Positions 45,799-56,655 of a stretch of 64,000 nt of DNA are shown piece after piece. The position numbers were made by a program, and so were the translations under genes. Numbering within the stretch: the stretch's first letter is position 1; each line of letters opens with the position of its first letter. Origin of the DNA: Conus ventricosus (taxonomy: Eukaryota; Mollusca; Gastropoda; Neogastropoda; Conidae); the NCBI GenBank assembly GCA_018398815.1, contig CM031595.1, positions 142,008,971 to 142,072,970 on the forward strand. Direction: 5' to 3'. The notes under the pieces are model-generated. The model saw only the letters and a list, made by a program, of their open reading frames with translations. It was not told where the DNA came from and did not search any database.

Positions 45799-47235
45799 CA
45801 GGGCTTAAAACGTTCCGCGTCTGGGCGGAATTCCGCGATTTAGGTTTGTAAAAAAAAAAAATAAAAAATAAAAAATAAAAGAAACCGACAGGAGCAAGGT
45901 ATCCGTGATCGGCTTGCAAGCATTCATAGCAACTGCGCGCAAGTTATGGCCCCTGATTATTCTTGGAAGAAGTTTCCGGTCGGACTTCCGGAAAAAACAA
46001 AATGGCGGAGCGCGCAGACATTGTTCATGCGGGTCGATCTTTTGACGAATCTGCAATTAAAAACAAGTGGAAATGGGAGTGGACGCTTCAGAAAGTTGAC
46101 GAAGAAGTCATTGGAGACTTTCTTCGCAAAGTTATTGCACCAGGTTTAGCTTGGTGCAAACTGTGCTTAAGGGAAGTGTTACGGTGGTCACGGGAATAAA
46201 GCTCTTGAGGATCACATTCGTTCAGCGAAGCACGTGTCAAACGTCAAGGCGCTGAGTGGAACTACAAGAAAGGTCACTGAAGACACTTTAGCAGCAGTAA
46301 AACGTGCCAGGATAGAACATTGCAATCCTGTGGGGAAAAAAGAGGGTGAGATAGAAAATGTGGAGAGTGCGAGCCAGGCGGGAGGCAGCAAGGAAAAAGA
46401 GAGGGTTCAAACTAATCAAAGTCAAGTTGTCAGCAAGAAGGTGGATGAGAATGAAATAAAAATTGTAGAGTGTGAAAGCCAGACAGGAGAAAGCAAGGAA
46501 ACAGCAGACAAAGATAGGGTTGAAATTCAAGTAAGCAAGAAGGTGGATGGCAAAGACAGTGCAGACAATGCAAGCAGCAAGAAGAAACAGAGTTCCTTGC
46601 TATGTTTCTTTAATGCCTCCACCACCCAAACACCCAAATGACAAAGCTTGTGTGTGTGTGTGTGTGTCCTTGTGAAATCCTGTATTTCAGTGTTTATTAT
46701 AATTTAGGAACTTCAAAATTTGACTTTCAGTATGTGCTGATTCCACAAGTTTCTCATTTATCAAAATTTGGATATTGTGACTTTCAAAATGTGCTGATTC
46801 CACAAGTTGATCTCTGTTATATATGAGACTGAACTTTAAAGTGTTTGATGCAGTTACTGACTTTGTGTGCACCAACTTCAAACTTGATATTGTGGGATCA
46901 TTTAAACCTGAAAAGTGAAACTTATTGAGCAACCCCAGAAGTGAGATTTCATCCAAAGACTATAGTTGGTGAACACCTGTAAAACACTCAAGTTAAAGGG
47001 GGAGTGTTCATTTTATTATGTGTTTAACCCCTTCTCCCCTTGTCCCAAATATATCTTCCTGTAATAATTATGTGTTTACAGCAGTTTTTATGCACTAAAT
47101 AACTCTTGAAATTATGTCCAGAAAGCGCGAAATGGCATAGATTTACACTCGGTTAAAAAAAATTTTTTCCCGGGGAGCGTGCCCCCGGACCCCCCTAGCT
47201 TCAGTGGTTTTTTCCTCCTCCTGTTTTAAGCCCTG
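45799..47235 (+). mobile_element. hAT-like non-autonomous DNA transposon with BED-type finger remnant
   Basis: Inverted ends CAGGGCTTAAAAC / GTTTTAAGCCCTG (13 bp), with TAGTAA directly outside (45793-45798, 47236-47241). A plus-strand frame from about 46000 encodes KWKWEWTLQKVDEEV and a Cys-x2-Cys (WCKLC); after a one-base shift near 46185 the pattern continues to D-H-x5-H, a BED-like zinc finger. A Lys/Glu-rich frame follows (46234-46641). No transposase catalytic domain. Confidence 0.78.
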
Positions 47236-47241
47236 TAGTAA

Positions 47242-47580
47242 AGATGACGGAATATTATTGTCTGAGTTATGTTTACAAACAGGCCTTGATTTGTGTTTTA
47301 GCTGTATAAGCTGCACTAAAGTATTTCTTTGTGACAGAGATAAAACTGTGAAGTGTTTCGACAAGAGACAGAATGGACCATTTTAAAAACAAAGACAATG
47401 CATTATGTTCATCTGGAAAAAGAGAAAGAACTGAAATGGTCAACTGCACGTGCAGCTGAAATGGAGATAGAACCTAAATGTTACAAAGTGCTAACAATGA
47501 TGTATGTACAAGCTGAAATAAAGATAGAACTGAAACACTGTAAAGCAGAGACACTGATACAGAAAATGATACTTGTACAG
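47242..47580. other. End of intron 24
   Basis: AT-rich, with repeated ctgaaatggagatagaac-like words at 47440-47595 that resemble the start of exon 25. Confidence 0.5.
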
Positions 47581-47963
47581 CTGAAATGGAGATTGAGCTG
47601 GAGCGCCGACGCAAGATTGAACTGCGCAGCGTTGAGCTCCAGAAGGCCTTCGAGAAGCCCAAGGCCACAGAATTTGAGCTGAGACAGCTGGAGAGCCAGC
47701 GAGACCAAGGTGAAGATGCAGAAGGATGAAGAGGTGGTCACCACAGAGAAGCAGTACATCAGTGTCCACTCCCAGCTCCGACACACCGAGCCCAGCATGG
47801 CTGCTCAGCCTGTCTACGTCAAACAGGTCACCATGGAGATGGTCCAGCCCAGTGAGGACATGGCCAAGGTGGCAGAGCAGCACATCACGTTGGAGAGGGG
47901 TCAGCCGCCGGTCTTCACCAAGCCTCTGAGGCCTGTGCGGGTTCCTGAAGGCAGCGGTGTCAC
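47581..47963 (+). CDS. Exon 25: charged helical segment and start of Ig domain F; frameshift inside
   Basis: Acceptor cttgtacag, donor gtgagt. Entry phase requires reading GAA ATG GAG..., giving EMEIELERRRKIELRSVELQ and a long charged, helix-prone stretch. This frame hits TGA at 47727. From about 47701 the next frame is open and gives KVKMQKDEEVVTTEKQYISV, later QPPVFTKPLRPVRVPEGSGV, the start of an Ig, and the correct exit phase. One surplus base (or two missing) between 47683 and 47726 explains this. Confidence 0.85.
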
Positions 47964-48129
47964 GTGAGTTCATGTCCTGTCTGTTGCTCCTACTGTTTGA
48001 CCTGTCAGATTAGATTCATTTAAAAAAAAAGAAGAAAAAAATCTGCATCTCTTCAATCACTTCTGCTTATGATGTTTATTTCTCTTATGGATCTTTGGAA
48101 TTCAGTGTGTCATGGGGAGGGAAAGGACC

Positions 48130-48168
<39 letters not shown>

Positions 48169-48559
48169 GGGGGATGTGGGGTGTGTATGCATGAGCAATA
48201 TTTAAGAGCTGGAAGGATGTGTGGTATGCTAAACTAAGACTGGAATCTGAGTGTTCGTTCTGTTGTAATTTGTCAGGTGCCTAGTCCATGGAAAAATTAC
48301 TGTACATAAATGCTAATTTATCTTATATTTTGATTATTGTTATTGTTTAGATTATGCTTTGGGTCTTTGACCTCACTTAATGATGTAATATCTAGGAATT
48401 CCTTCTTGTAGCCTTGCTAATGTCTAATATTTGCAGGAATTTGGTCTAAGGTCCTCTAATTTCTTTTTGTCACTGTCACTTATTAAGATTGTTCTTCAGT
48501 CCCACCCAGATGGTCACTTACGTAAAAACAATGACTAATCTGTAGTGAGGGATAGGATT

Positions 48560-48627
<68 letters not shown>

Positions 48628-48711
48628 TGTGTGGTTGTTGGTGCATGTTGGAACTATGCTGTCCATTTTCTCATGAACAAGGACATATGTGAGGGTGTTG
48701 TGTGGTTGCAG
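47964..48711. repeat. Intron 25 with two (TG)n tracts
   Basis: TG repeats at 48130-48167 and 48560-48625; no other element. Confidence 0.9.
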
Positions 48712-48799
48712 TTTGGAGGTGAACTACACAGGAACGCCTCCCCCTATCATCTCCTGGTACAGGGACAACTTTGAGATCCAGCCATCTCGAGATTTCCAG
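48712..48799 (+). CDS. Exon 26: middle of Ig domain F
   Basis: Acceptor gtggttgcag, donor gtgagc, phase 2 to 0. Encodes LEVNYTGTPPPIISWYRDNF and EIQPSRDFQ. The B-strand Cys position is Val (LEVNY). This Ig is spread over three exons, unlike the others. Confidence 0.92.
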
Positions 48800-49737
48800 G
48801 TGAGCACAGCTTTTGTGGCTGTGGTGTTGTGATCCATACTTTTTGTACTGTTTGTACTTTGTAGGGTTGGCATGTTATTGCATATGTTCTGTGTATCTGT
48901 TTCACTGTCATTTGTACATTGTCTGTCATTGTCATATTTTGTCTTACTAAATCAGTGCCACATGTACATTGTTCAGCTTCAGTATTGTCATACTCACACT
49001 GCCTAGGTGTATTATTGTTACATGTTCAGTTTGTATCATGGTCACATGAATATTGTCAAACCGTATCATCATATCTGATCTGGCTGTGTTGTTGTCACAT
49101 GTGTATCATGGAGCTTTCTCACTGTCAAATGCACAATATGCAGGAATATTATTGTCGCATGTATATTGTTTAGCTTTATCATTGTCACAAGAATGTTGTC
49201 TGGTTGTATCATTGCCACAATGTGTTGTAAATCTTTGTTGCTTCATTGCCCTGAGCGCAGCAGAGATGGATCTCATATGTAGTATCATGATCCTCATCAT
49301 TTTCACTTGTACATAATGTGAGGTGTGGTATTGTTATCTGTACATTGTATCAGTGAAGATGCGGCAACAGTATGCGCTGAGAAGGACCAACAAGTGGAGA
49401 AGGATTTAAACAGCTCCATAGCATTCATGACTTACACTGACAGTAACTGAACAGTACAAGGGTTTGTTGATAGCTTGTGCTGGCATATGTACTGCATTCT
49501 AATGTTCACCAAATAGCTTTTGCACTGCGTTACCATCCATCACTGATTTCATTGTGTGGGTGTGCCACGATCAGATGTTATAACTGTGGCATTTGTATAA
49601 CTGTACTCATTGTCACATATTATTTGCTATGTTTTCATTTATCATGAAATCTGTTCTGAGATTCTGTCAAGTTTAGGTTTACCTTTTGAGTTATGCCATG
49701 TTTTTCCTGCTGATGCTATGCATTGGGCCGATTTCAG
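48800..49737. repeat. Intron 26, decayed tandem repeat
   Basis: 48850-49340 consists of loose variants of a unit of about 33 bp (tattgtcacatgtacattgt). No gene. Confidence 0.65.
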
Positions 49738-49867
49738 ATTTCCACAACACCGACCACCAGCACCCTGCACATTCCTGAAGTATTCCTGGAGGATTCCGGA
49801 ATGTTCTCTGTCAAGGCCTACAACAAATTTGGCCAGGTTCAGTGCAAGGCCAAGCTGACTGTAGTGG
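49738..49867 (+). CDS. Exon 27: last part of Ig domain F
   Basis: Acceptor gatttcag, donor gtaagt, phase 0 to 1. Encodes TSTLHIPEVFLEDSGMFSVK, AYNKFGQVQCKAKLTVVG. The F-strand Cys is Val (FSVKA), consistent with the missing partner in exon 26. Confidence 0.93.
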
Positions 49868-49923
49868 GTAAGTATATTTTGTTATTCTATGTAGGTGTAT
49901 GTATAGAGTATGTGTATGTCTTT

Positions 49924-49924
<1 letters not shown>

Positions 49925-49959
<35 letters not shown>

Positions 49960-50004
49960 TGTGAGTGTGTGTAGGTGTGTGTGTGTGTGTGAGTGTGTGA
50001 GAGA

Positions 50005-50072
<68 letters not shown>

Positions 50073-50082
50073 AAGAGAGAGC
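49925..50082. repeat. (TG)n and (GA)n tract
   Basis: TG repeats with GAGTG interruptions, ending in gagagagagaga. Confidence 0.95.
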
Positions 50083-50194
50083 CATTGTAAGATGTTTTCT
50101 TAAGTGATACCATGGGCAGATAGATGCAGAACAAGTAGTCAGAAGATTGTATGCTTTGTTATGGGGTAGCAGTACAGAGAGAAAAGGAAACACA

Positions 50195-50272
50195 CTCGCA
50201 CTCACATACACACACACGCACGCACGCACGTACGCATGCACACACACACGCACACACACACATGCACGCACA

Positions 50273-50322
<50 letters not shown>

Positions 50323-50336
50323 ACAACACACACACA
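50195..50336. repeat. (CA)n microsatellite
   Basis: CA repeats with CGCA interruptions at the left, pure at 50275-50320. Confidence 0.95.
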
Positions 50337-50865
50337 CGTTCAGCCACATCATGCCAAACCATGTCACACCATACCACACCATACCACATCTCACCACACC
50401 ACCATACCACACCACACCACACATACCACACCATATTACCTTTCACCACACTGCATCACACCATACTACATCTCACAACACCACATCACACCATATCATA
50501 CCACATACCACAACACATCTGACCATACCACACCACACTGTACCACTTCTCACCACATCACACCTTATCACATCTCCACATCGGACCATATCACATCTCC
50601 ACATCAGACCATGCTATGCAACATCATTCCATGCCACACCATACCACAGCTGTCACACCACATATCACACTATACCACACTTCGCCACACCACACCATGC
50701 CATGCCACGCCACACAACACACCACACCACACCACACCACCTCACACCATGCCACATACTGCACCACACCTCACCACACCATGCCACACAACACCCCACA
50801 CCACCTCCCACCATACCACATACCACATACCACACCATACTGCACCATGCCAAATAGCACAACAC
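50337..50865. repeat. CACACCATAC-type satellite-like simple repeat
   Basis: About 530 bp of variants of ccacaccataccacac, practically free of G on the plus strand. Long open frames here are artefacts. Confidence 0.93.
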
Positions 50866-50917
50866 AAGAGAGAGGGGGAAAAATAAACACAGTGGTTGTG
50901 TATATAACACTTTACAG

Positions 50918-51054
50918 AAGGGGAAGAACCAGAGAGAGAAAAGTCTCCTGAGTTCCGCAGCCTGATGCGAGACAGCCGAGTGACACAGGGCGAACCAGCC
51001 ACCTTCGACTGCCAGGTCACTGGGCAGCCTCCACCCCACATCCACTGGGAGAAG
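50918..51054 (+). CDS. Exon 28: first half of Ig domain G
   Basis: Acceptor actttacag, donor gtcagt, phase 1 to 0. Encodes GEEPEREKSPEFRSLMRDSR, VTQGEPATFDCQVTGQPPPH and IHWEK, with both the B-strand Cys and the C-strand Trp. Confidence 0.95.
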
Positions 51055-51555
51055 GTCAGTCACTTGATTCATGCTGATGCCTATAGGTATTCACATAGGA
51101 GCACATGCTCACGCACACAGAGGTGTTTATGCAGTCAATACAAACCAGCACGTATGCATGCTTGTGCAGAACTTGTACATACATGAAAAGACAGGCTATA
51201 CATGCACAATCATGCTTGAAATCCATGTGGATGTTTGCATTCATGGTGCGATGCTTTTATGATGTTTAATTTCTCTTTTTGAAAAGAGCTGTTTGGCAAA
51301 TATTTGTTCTTGTTCTGCTTTATTACCAGGTAAATTGTGTTTTCAATAATATTTTTTTCCTGAGTTATATAGTGTAATAAAGAACAATGTATTATACGAC
51401 ATCAGAGCATAGAATGACATGGCACTGCACAAAAAAGACATGAACATAATCTTCATATAATTTCTTCACCAGGGGACCTTTTTGGTATGCTAGAAATAGT
51501 CACTTACAGTGATGGAATATTTCATACATTGTGTCTATGATGATGTTATTTGCAG
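51055..51555. other. Intron 28
   Basis: AT-rich; no element. Confidence 0.5.
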
Positions 51556-51721
51556 GATGGTATCCCACTTGGAGAGAGTCCTCGGTGGAAGTTCATTGAT
51601 GAGGATGAGAACCACACCTTGGTGATCTATGAGGTCAAGCCAGAGGACGCAGGTCACTATGCATGTGTTGCTATCAACAGTGTGGGCAAGGCCACCTGTA
51701 CTGCACGCCTCCATGTCGACA
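51556..51721 (+). CDS. Exon 29: second half of Ig domain G
   Basis: Acceptor tatttgcag, donor gtgagt, phase 0 to 1. Encodes DGIPLGESPRWKFIDEDENH, TLVIYEVKPEDAGHYACVAI, NSVGKATCTARLHVD. Canonical F-strand motif D-A-G-H-Y-A-C. Confidence 0.96.
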
Positions 51722-51726
51722 GTGAG

Positions 51727-51772
51727 TTGTGTGTGTGTGTGTGTGCATGTGCGTGCGTGCATGCGTGTGTGC

Positions 51773-51831
<59 letters not shown>

Positions 51832-51858
51832 TGTGTGTTGTGTGTGTGTGTGAGTGTA
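51727..51858. repeat. (GT)n tract directly after the exon 29 donor
   Basis: Starts within 6 nt of the 5' splice site; GT with few interruptions. Confidence 0.95.
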
Positions 51859-52053
51859 AATACCTACATTATGAGAGTATACAGTTGTGCATACAGTAAG
51901 GTAGCGTAAATACATTCATATCTCAACTGCATGCATGTAAACATTGAATTCAGTGTATGTTTGTTCATGCATGTACTGTTACTCAAGAATAATATGTACA
52001 TACTTCCGTTGCCATACAGCAGTAACATAAATAATGCTCTGTTCCTGTTTCAG

Positions 52054-52200
52054 TTCCCATGCAACCCGTGGAGATACTGCCTCCAGAACCGGAAGCCGTG
52101 TCCAAGACACAGGCGCCACGTGTGGTGGAGGAGCCACGGCCCATGGACGTGGAGGAGGGAGAACCTGTCAGGTTCACCTGTAGAATCACAGGGAAGCCAG
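52054..52200 (+). CDS. Exon 30: linker and first part of Ig domain H
   Basis: Acceptor ctgtttcag, donor gtgggt, phase 1 to 1. Encodes PMQPVEILPPEPEAVSKTQA, then PRVVEEPRPMDVEEGEPVRF and TCRITGKP with the B-strand Cys. Confidence 0.95.
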
Positions 52201-52780
52201 GTGGGTTATCTTGTCTAACCAGTGGGTATCCCCAGATGGAGTGAGAGGAGGAGGGGGAGGGTTGGGGTTTGGGGGTGAGAAAGCAAGTAGTGTTTTGTTA
52301 ATGTCAAATCTTCAATGTCAAATAAGTACTGCCAGCCATTTCTTAACAGAGCTGTGAGAGTAGCTATACAGTGCAGGGAGATGGCTAGCTGATGGAAAGA
52401 AAGGATAAAATGCACACTGTTTGTCATATGTTTGTGTGGTTTGTTTGATTTATCTTCAGTGCTAAAATGACATAGTACATTTTTTAATGGTTTTTGTTAC
52501 AGCTGCTTTGTTTTCCAATTTAGGGTTCTGCTCACATTTTATTATGATTATGTAAGACCATTAAAAATGGCATTGTAGATTTTAATCATGATATTCATTG
52601 ATAATTCACATTTTTACATAATCAAGAACTGAACGGTAGCACAGTGCAAAAGAAATACAAGAAGGAAACTATAGACAAGTTCACTTACTTATGTGCATGA
52701 TAACTCTTGTGAATTTACTCCAGTGTCCTTGTTGACTGGTTGAACAATACAAGTCACAGAGAGGATGATGTTGTCCACAG
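52201..52780. other. Intron 30
   Basis: AT-rich with a short G-rich stretch after the donor; no element. Confidence 0.5.
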
Positions 52781-52972
52781 CTCCAGTAGTGACCTGGTAC
52801 CACAACAACCAGCTGGTGAAGCCGTCCAAGTACTTCCAGATGTCGTCCACCACGGAAGGTCTGCACACACTGTCCATCATGGAGGCCTTCCCTGAGGACA
52901 CGGGCACCTACAAGTGTGTGGCCCGCAACAAGATGGGCGAAGTGGCCTGCATCACCTACCTCAAAGTCCATG
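52781..52972 (+). CDS. Exon 31: rest of Ig domain H
   Basis: Acceptor gtccacag, donor gtcagt, phase 1 to 1. Encodes PVVTWYHNNQLVKPSKYFQM, HTLSIMEAFPEDTGTYKCVA, RNKMGEVACITYLKVHG. Canonical Trp and F-strand Cys. Confidence 0.96.
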
Positions 52973-53052
52973 GTCAGTGATGGATGTGGACGTTACACAT
53001 CATACATCGCAGTTCCCCATCAGTTTTTTTCTCATTCTTACTTGTCCAGATA

Positions 53053-54705
53053 CTGTAAAGTTCAGTCTATTGAGCGCACCTGTATATAAGCCGCACCCAC
53101 TAATTTTTTAAAAATCTTAACTTTTTTCACAAATAAGCCGCACTGGTTTATAAGCCGCAGATATATACAACACAGTCTGATGTGCCGCAGGCGGCAGCTG
53201 GCCGAGCGTTGAGTTAACATAGTGTCGAAAATCAACACATACAATGTGTTCATTGCATTCATTGGCGTTTAAATAGGTCAGAATACAAGAGCATGTTTCC
53301 AGCTTTATTTCAGTCTTTTTTTTCTTTTTTTTTTAGTACGATGTGTTTTAAATCAATTAGAATCGAAGTTTTTATGAGGCTTCTTACAAGTGTTGTCTTT
53401 CCAACATCATTGCTTTAAAAAAATACCGAAAAAAACCAACACATTAACGATGCACTAGAAAGGCAGTTCTCTCCTGCATTCATTGGTGTATCAAGCTAAG
53501 CGATTGGTTGAGTACTCGAAAGCGCAAGCCAATCAAAGCGAAGGTATCAAATGCAAACCTTCACTCCCCGTCCACGATTTCAACAATGGCGGATCGAAGC
53601 CAAGGTCTGACAATGACCGAGTCGAATGCGCTAATCGTTTTTGAATTGCAAGACGCACTTGGAAAGATAACGCATATAATAACAAACTAGAACATTAATG
53701 AAACGATTCGATTGTTTTATTTCGCTTAATACCGTGCCAATGCTTAGTTATTTTGTTCGTAATTCAGCTGGTGTTAGTCAAGATTAAACAGGTCGGAAAC
53801 AGCCCACACGTTGCGCCGTTCTAAGCGATCATATTTTTGTAGAAGACAAACTGATGAAAAAGATATCAGTAATGGGCTTTACTTATGTCGATTCCTGTAT
53901 TTCTGAACGGGTTACTGATTCCATTACACGATTACAGAGAAAATCGTAGTTAAAAGCACCATAAAAATTCATGAACAGTAAACACGATATGGCGAGTTAC
54001 AGAGAAGCTAAGAATAGATGAGGGTGTGATGTTTTTGAAATCGGAAAAATCCGCAAATAAGCCGCATTGTTGTTTTCTTCTTCTTCTTCTTCTTCTTCGT
54101 TCGCTCAGACAGGAACGCCAGATGCACTGATGAAGGCTGCCGTCCGGCGGAGGTCCTCCAGAGATCCGTTCTTCCACCCTGGCGGGTCCTCAACGGTCGA
54201 GCACCATATCGAGATTCTCCAAGGTTGTCTGTCATGTGAGCGGGGTTGCGTTGTGCTGCCGTTACGCCCCTGACAAGTCAGGACCAGCACATCCGACTTA
54301 GGCTCTTGCCATTTATCCCATGGCTGGGGTAAGGCTTGGAGCAGTGTCAGGGCGTGTCCACGCGCCGATGGGCCTGCACAGAGTTCCTTCCTTTCTCGGT
54401 GGGGGCCTTACTCCTCCATCTGGACTGGTCTAGCCTGCGGCTTTCCTTGATTGGAGAGGCCGAGATCTAGTTTTAATATAGCGCCAGTCGTCCGCTCCCG
54501 TGCCGCGTTAGTCACAACAGAGGTTGCGTCCAACCTGTCCCATGTCCCCTGAGGAAACACCCACATTAACGTGGCGAGAAGGTGCGACTACGGTTTTCAC
54601 CCTTTCTTAATAGAAGAAAGGGATCTTCGCAGATCGCATTGTTGTTTAAGCCGCAGGGTTTAAAGCTGGGGACAAAAGTCGCGGCTTATAGTCCGAACTT
54701 TACGG
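53053..54705. mobile_element. TA-flanked DNA element with TAAGCCGC ends
   Basis: TA on both sides (53051-53052, 54706-54707), inverted ends CTGTAAAGTTC / GAACTTTACGG, and taagccgca motifs repeated near both ends (53089, 53134, 53151; 54058, 54650). No transposase recognised. About 0.57 kb of it is a nested retroposon. Superfamily unassigned; TA duplication would fit Tc1/mariner-like or other TA-targeting elements. Confidence 0.75.
54076..54634 (-). mobile_element. Retroposon nested in the TA-flanked element, minus strand
   Basis: Bounded by a perfect 13-bp direct repeat CGCATTGTTGTTT (54063-54075 and 54635-54647). The 3' end on the minus strand is a (GAA)n tail (54076-54100). Upstream of the tail, a minus-strand frame reads TSAGRQPSSVHLAFLSERT, resembling LINE C-terminal debris. 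GC-rich against AT-rich surroundings. Confidence 0.82.
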
Positions 54706-54707
54706 TA

Positions 54708-55483
54708 AATGTTTTATTTCTGCCTGGCATGGAACATAGCTATATTATCAGCATTACTAAAAAAAACACCTAAAGTTTCTATTATTGCCTCTGTTTCATA
54801 ATAGAGATGTGCCCTCATCTGTCCATCACCTACTAAGTGTCTAATCACTGTATGTAACTGTTTCTGAAACTGTGTTCTTGTTTTCCTGTACATGCGTCTT
54901 GTTTATTGTCTTTTGCTTTTGGAAAATTAAAAAAAAGAAAAAAGAAAAAAAGAAACAAAAAAAAAAACAACCCAACACTTAAATTGGGAGAGCAGGGAGC
55001 TGATCACATCTCCTTAACGTGGTGATGAGCTCATGTCATTAACGAGGGTGAGAATAGGAACCTGTGTGGAACATGTCACTGTAAAGTTTGTGGTCGGTGT
55101 CTCATTAGTCGATAGCAGAATAGGCTGGGAGAGGAAACTAGGATACAGCCCTGTCATGTGATCTCGGACCGGAGTGGAACTTATCATCTTAATGTTACTC
55201 CTCTTCACTTACCATCATTTAAAAAAATAGTCTTATACGTTGTGGCTCTTCATTTCCTGCTATCAAAGGGGTGTGGAAAATGAGATGGTCCCCCCCACCC
55301 CACTCCGCCACCCTTCAGCCCCCAGCAAAGTGTATCTTGTGGAGAGGACAGCATAGTGGAGATTCACTTGCTGAGGATTTGTGTAGCTGATGATAGTAGG
55401 GGACAGGTGGGCAGTCATTTACCCGATAGAATTAATGATGTAAACTATCCATCCATACCTGATGCTGACATTGTTGTTTGCAG
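54708..55483. other. Intron 31, right part
   Basis: A-rich tract at 54925-54970; otherwise nothing recognised. Confidence 0.5.
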
Positions 55484-55677
55484 GTGTGGAGAGTGAGCCA
55501 GAGCCCAGCCAACCCATGGCATTGGCTCAGCCACCCAGCTTCATTCGGCCAGTGGCCAACACCATGGTACCTGAGGGAACACCGGCCGCCTGGATGCCGT
55601 CTTCTCCGGACCCCACACCTGAGATCACCTGGATCCGTAACGGCATCCAGACCTTGCACGACTCTCGTGACCACAAG
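55484..55677 (+). CDS. Exon 32: linker and first half of Ig domain I, with a locally shifted frame
   Basis: Acceptor gtttgcag, donor gtgaga, phase 1 to 0. Encodes VESEPEPSQPMALAQPPSFI, RPVANTMVPEGTPA, then AWMPSSPD, then PTPEITWIRNG. The AWMPSSPD segment does not fit an Ig B strand; the same bases (55587-55610) read one base earlier give RLDAVFSG, which does. Frame is right before and after, so small compensating indels are likely. Confidence 0.88.
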
Positions 55678-56459
55678 GTGAGATGAACATGCTTTGCAGA
55701 GTAGGCGATTGCAAACAGATGAGTTTGACAAGAAGTTTTACTTAAGTATGAGTATGACTCAACATTCGAGTGAAGATGTCTGTTTTTAAACTGTTGAGTG
55801 AAGAGGGCATCAATTCTTAGCTTCTCTACCCTTTGGATGAAGAGGATGTTAGTCCTTTATTCTTAAGCCATTAAAATATGAATGTCTGTGCTTTGATCTG
55901 TGAAGAAGATGCCTGTCTTTAACGTATAGAAGTGTCTATTCTTTTACATGTATGTGAACAGCATGTCTGCACTTCAATGGTTTTAGGGAGTTATCTTATC
56001 TTTTACTTTTGAATTAGATGTCTGCTCATTTGGCTTTTGAATTATAGCTAAGTCTTCAACATTTGAACAAAACAGGTCTTGAACTTTTTGGTGAAGTTGT
56101 ATGTTCTTTCATCTGTAACAAAACTTGGCTGTCCTTTAAGTTATGAGTGAAGTTTTCTTTAACCTTTGTTGGAATATGTTTGTTCTTTTATTTCAGAATG
56201 ATTTTGAAAAGGCATTTATTCTTTTAACTTTTAAATGAAGAAAATGAGATTAGCTACTCTTTAACCTGTTATTCAAGATATTTGTTGTTTGTATCAGATA
56301 AGTTCAGAAAAAAATGAGATAATTGCAGACTGCAGTGAAAAACAAAAAGAAAACAGAATTTTTTCTTCATATTTATGGCCTCTACTCTTCTCCATGTTTT
56401 CTAGAAAAAAAGTGGGATTGATACACTGAATTTGGCATGAAAAATGATGTATGTGTGTG

Positions 56460-56516
<57 letters not shown>

Positions 56517-56525
56517 AATCCACAG
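55678..56525. repeat. Intron 32: decayed repeats and (TG)n
   Basis: 55740-56240 has loose repeats of a gtgaagatgtctgttcttt-like unit. (TG)n runs from 56450 to 56515, ending about 10 nt before exon 33. Confidence 0.75.
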
Positions 56526-56655
56526 ATCGAGACCCAAGACAGCATGACGACACTGACCATCTTCAGCGCTCTGCCAGAAGACACGGGACTGTTCACATGT
56601 CGGGCCAAGAACCAGGCAGGCACCGCTGAGTGCTCCGCCGAGCTCTACGTGCAGC
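56526..56655 (+). CDS. Exon 33: second half of Ig domain I
   Basis: Acceptor aatccacag, donor gtaaga, phase 0 to 1. Encodes IETQDSMTTLTIFSALPEDT, GLFTCRAKNQAGTAECSAEL, YVQ. F-strand Cys present. Confidence 0.95.

Noticed and set aside
47710..47721. 12-nt GT...AG segment that would fix the exon 25 frame if it were an intron
   Set aside because: gtgaagatgcag is far too short to be spliced; a base-level error or indel is more likely.
50147..50886. Frames of more than 200 codons rich in His/Thr/Pro
   Set aside because: Simple CACACCATAC repeat with almost no G; no conserved protein pattern.
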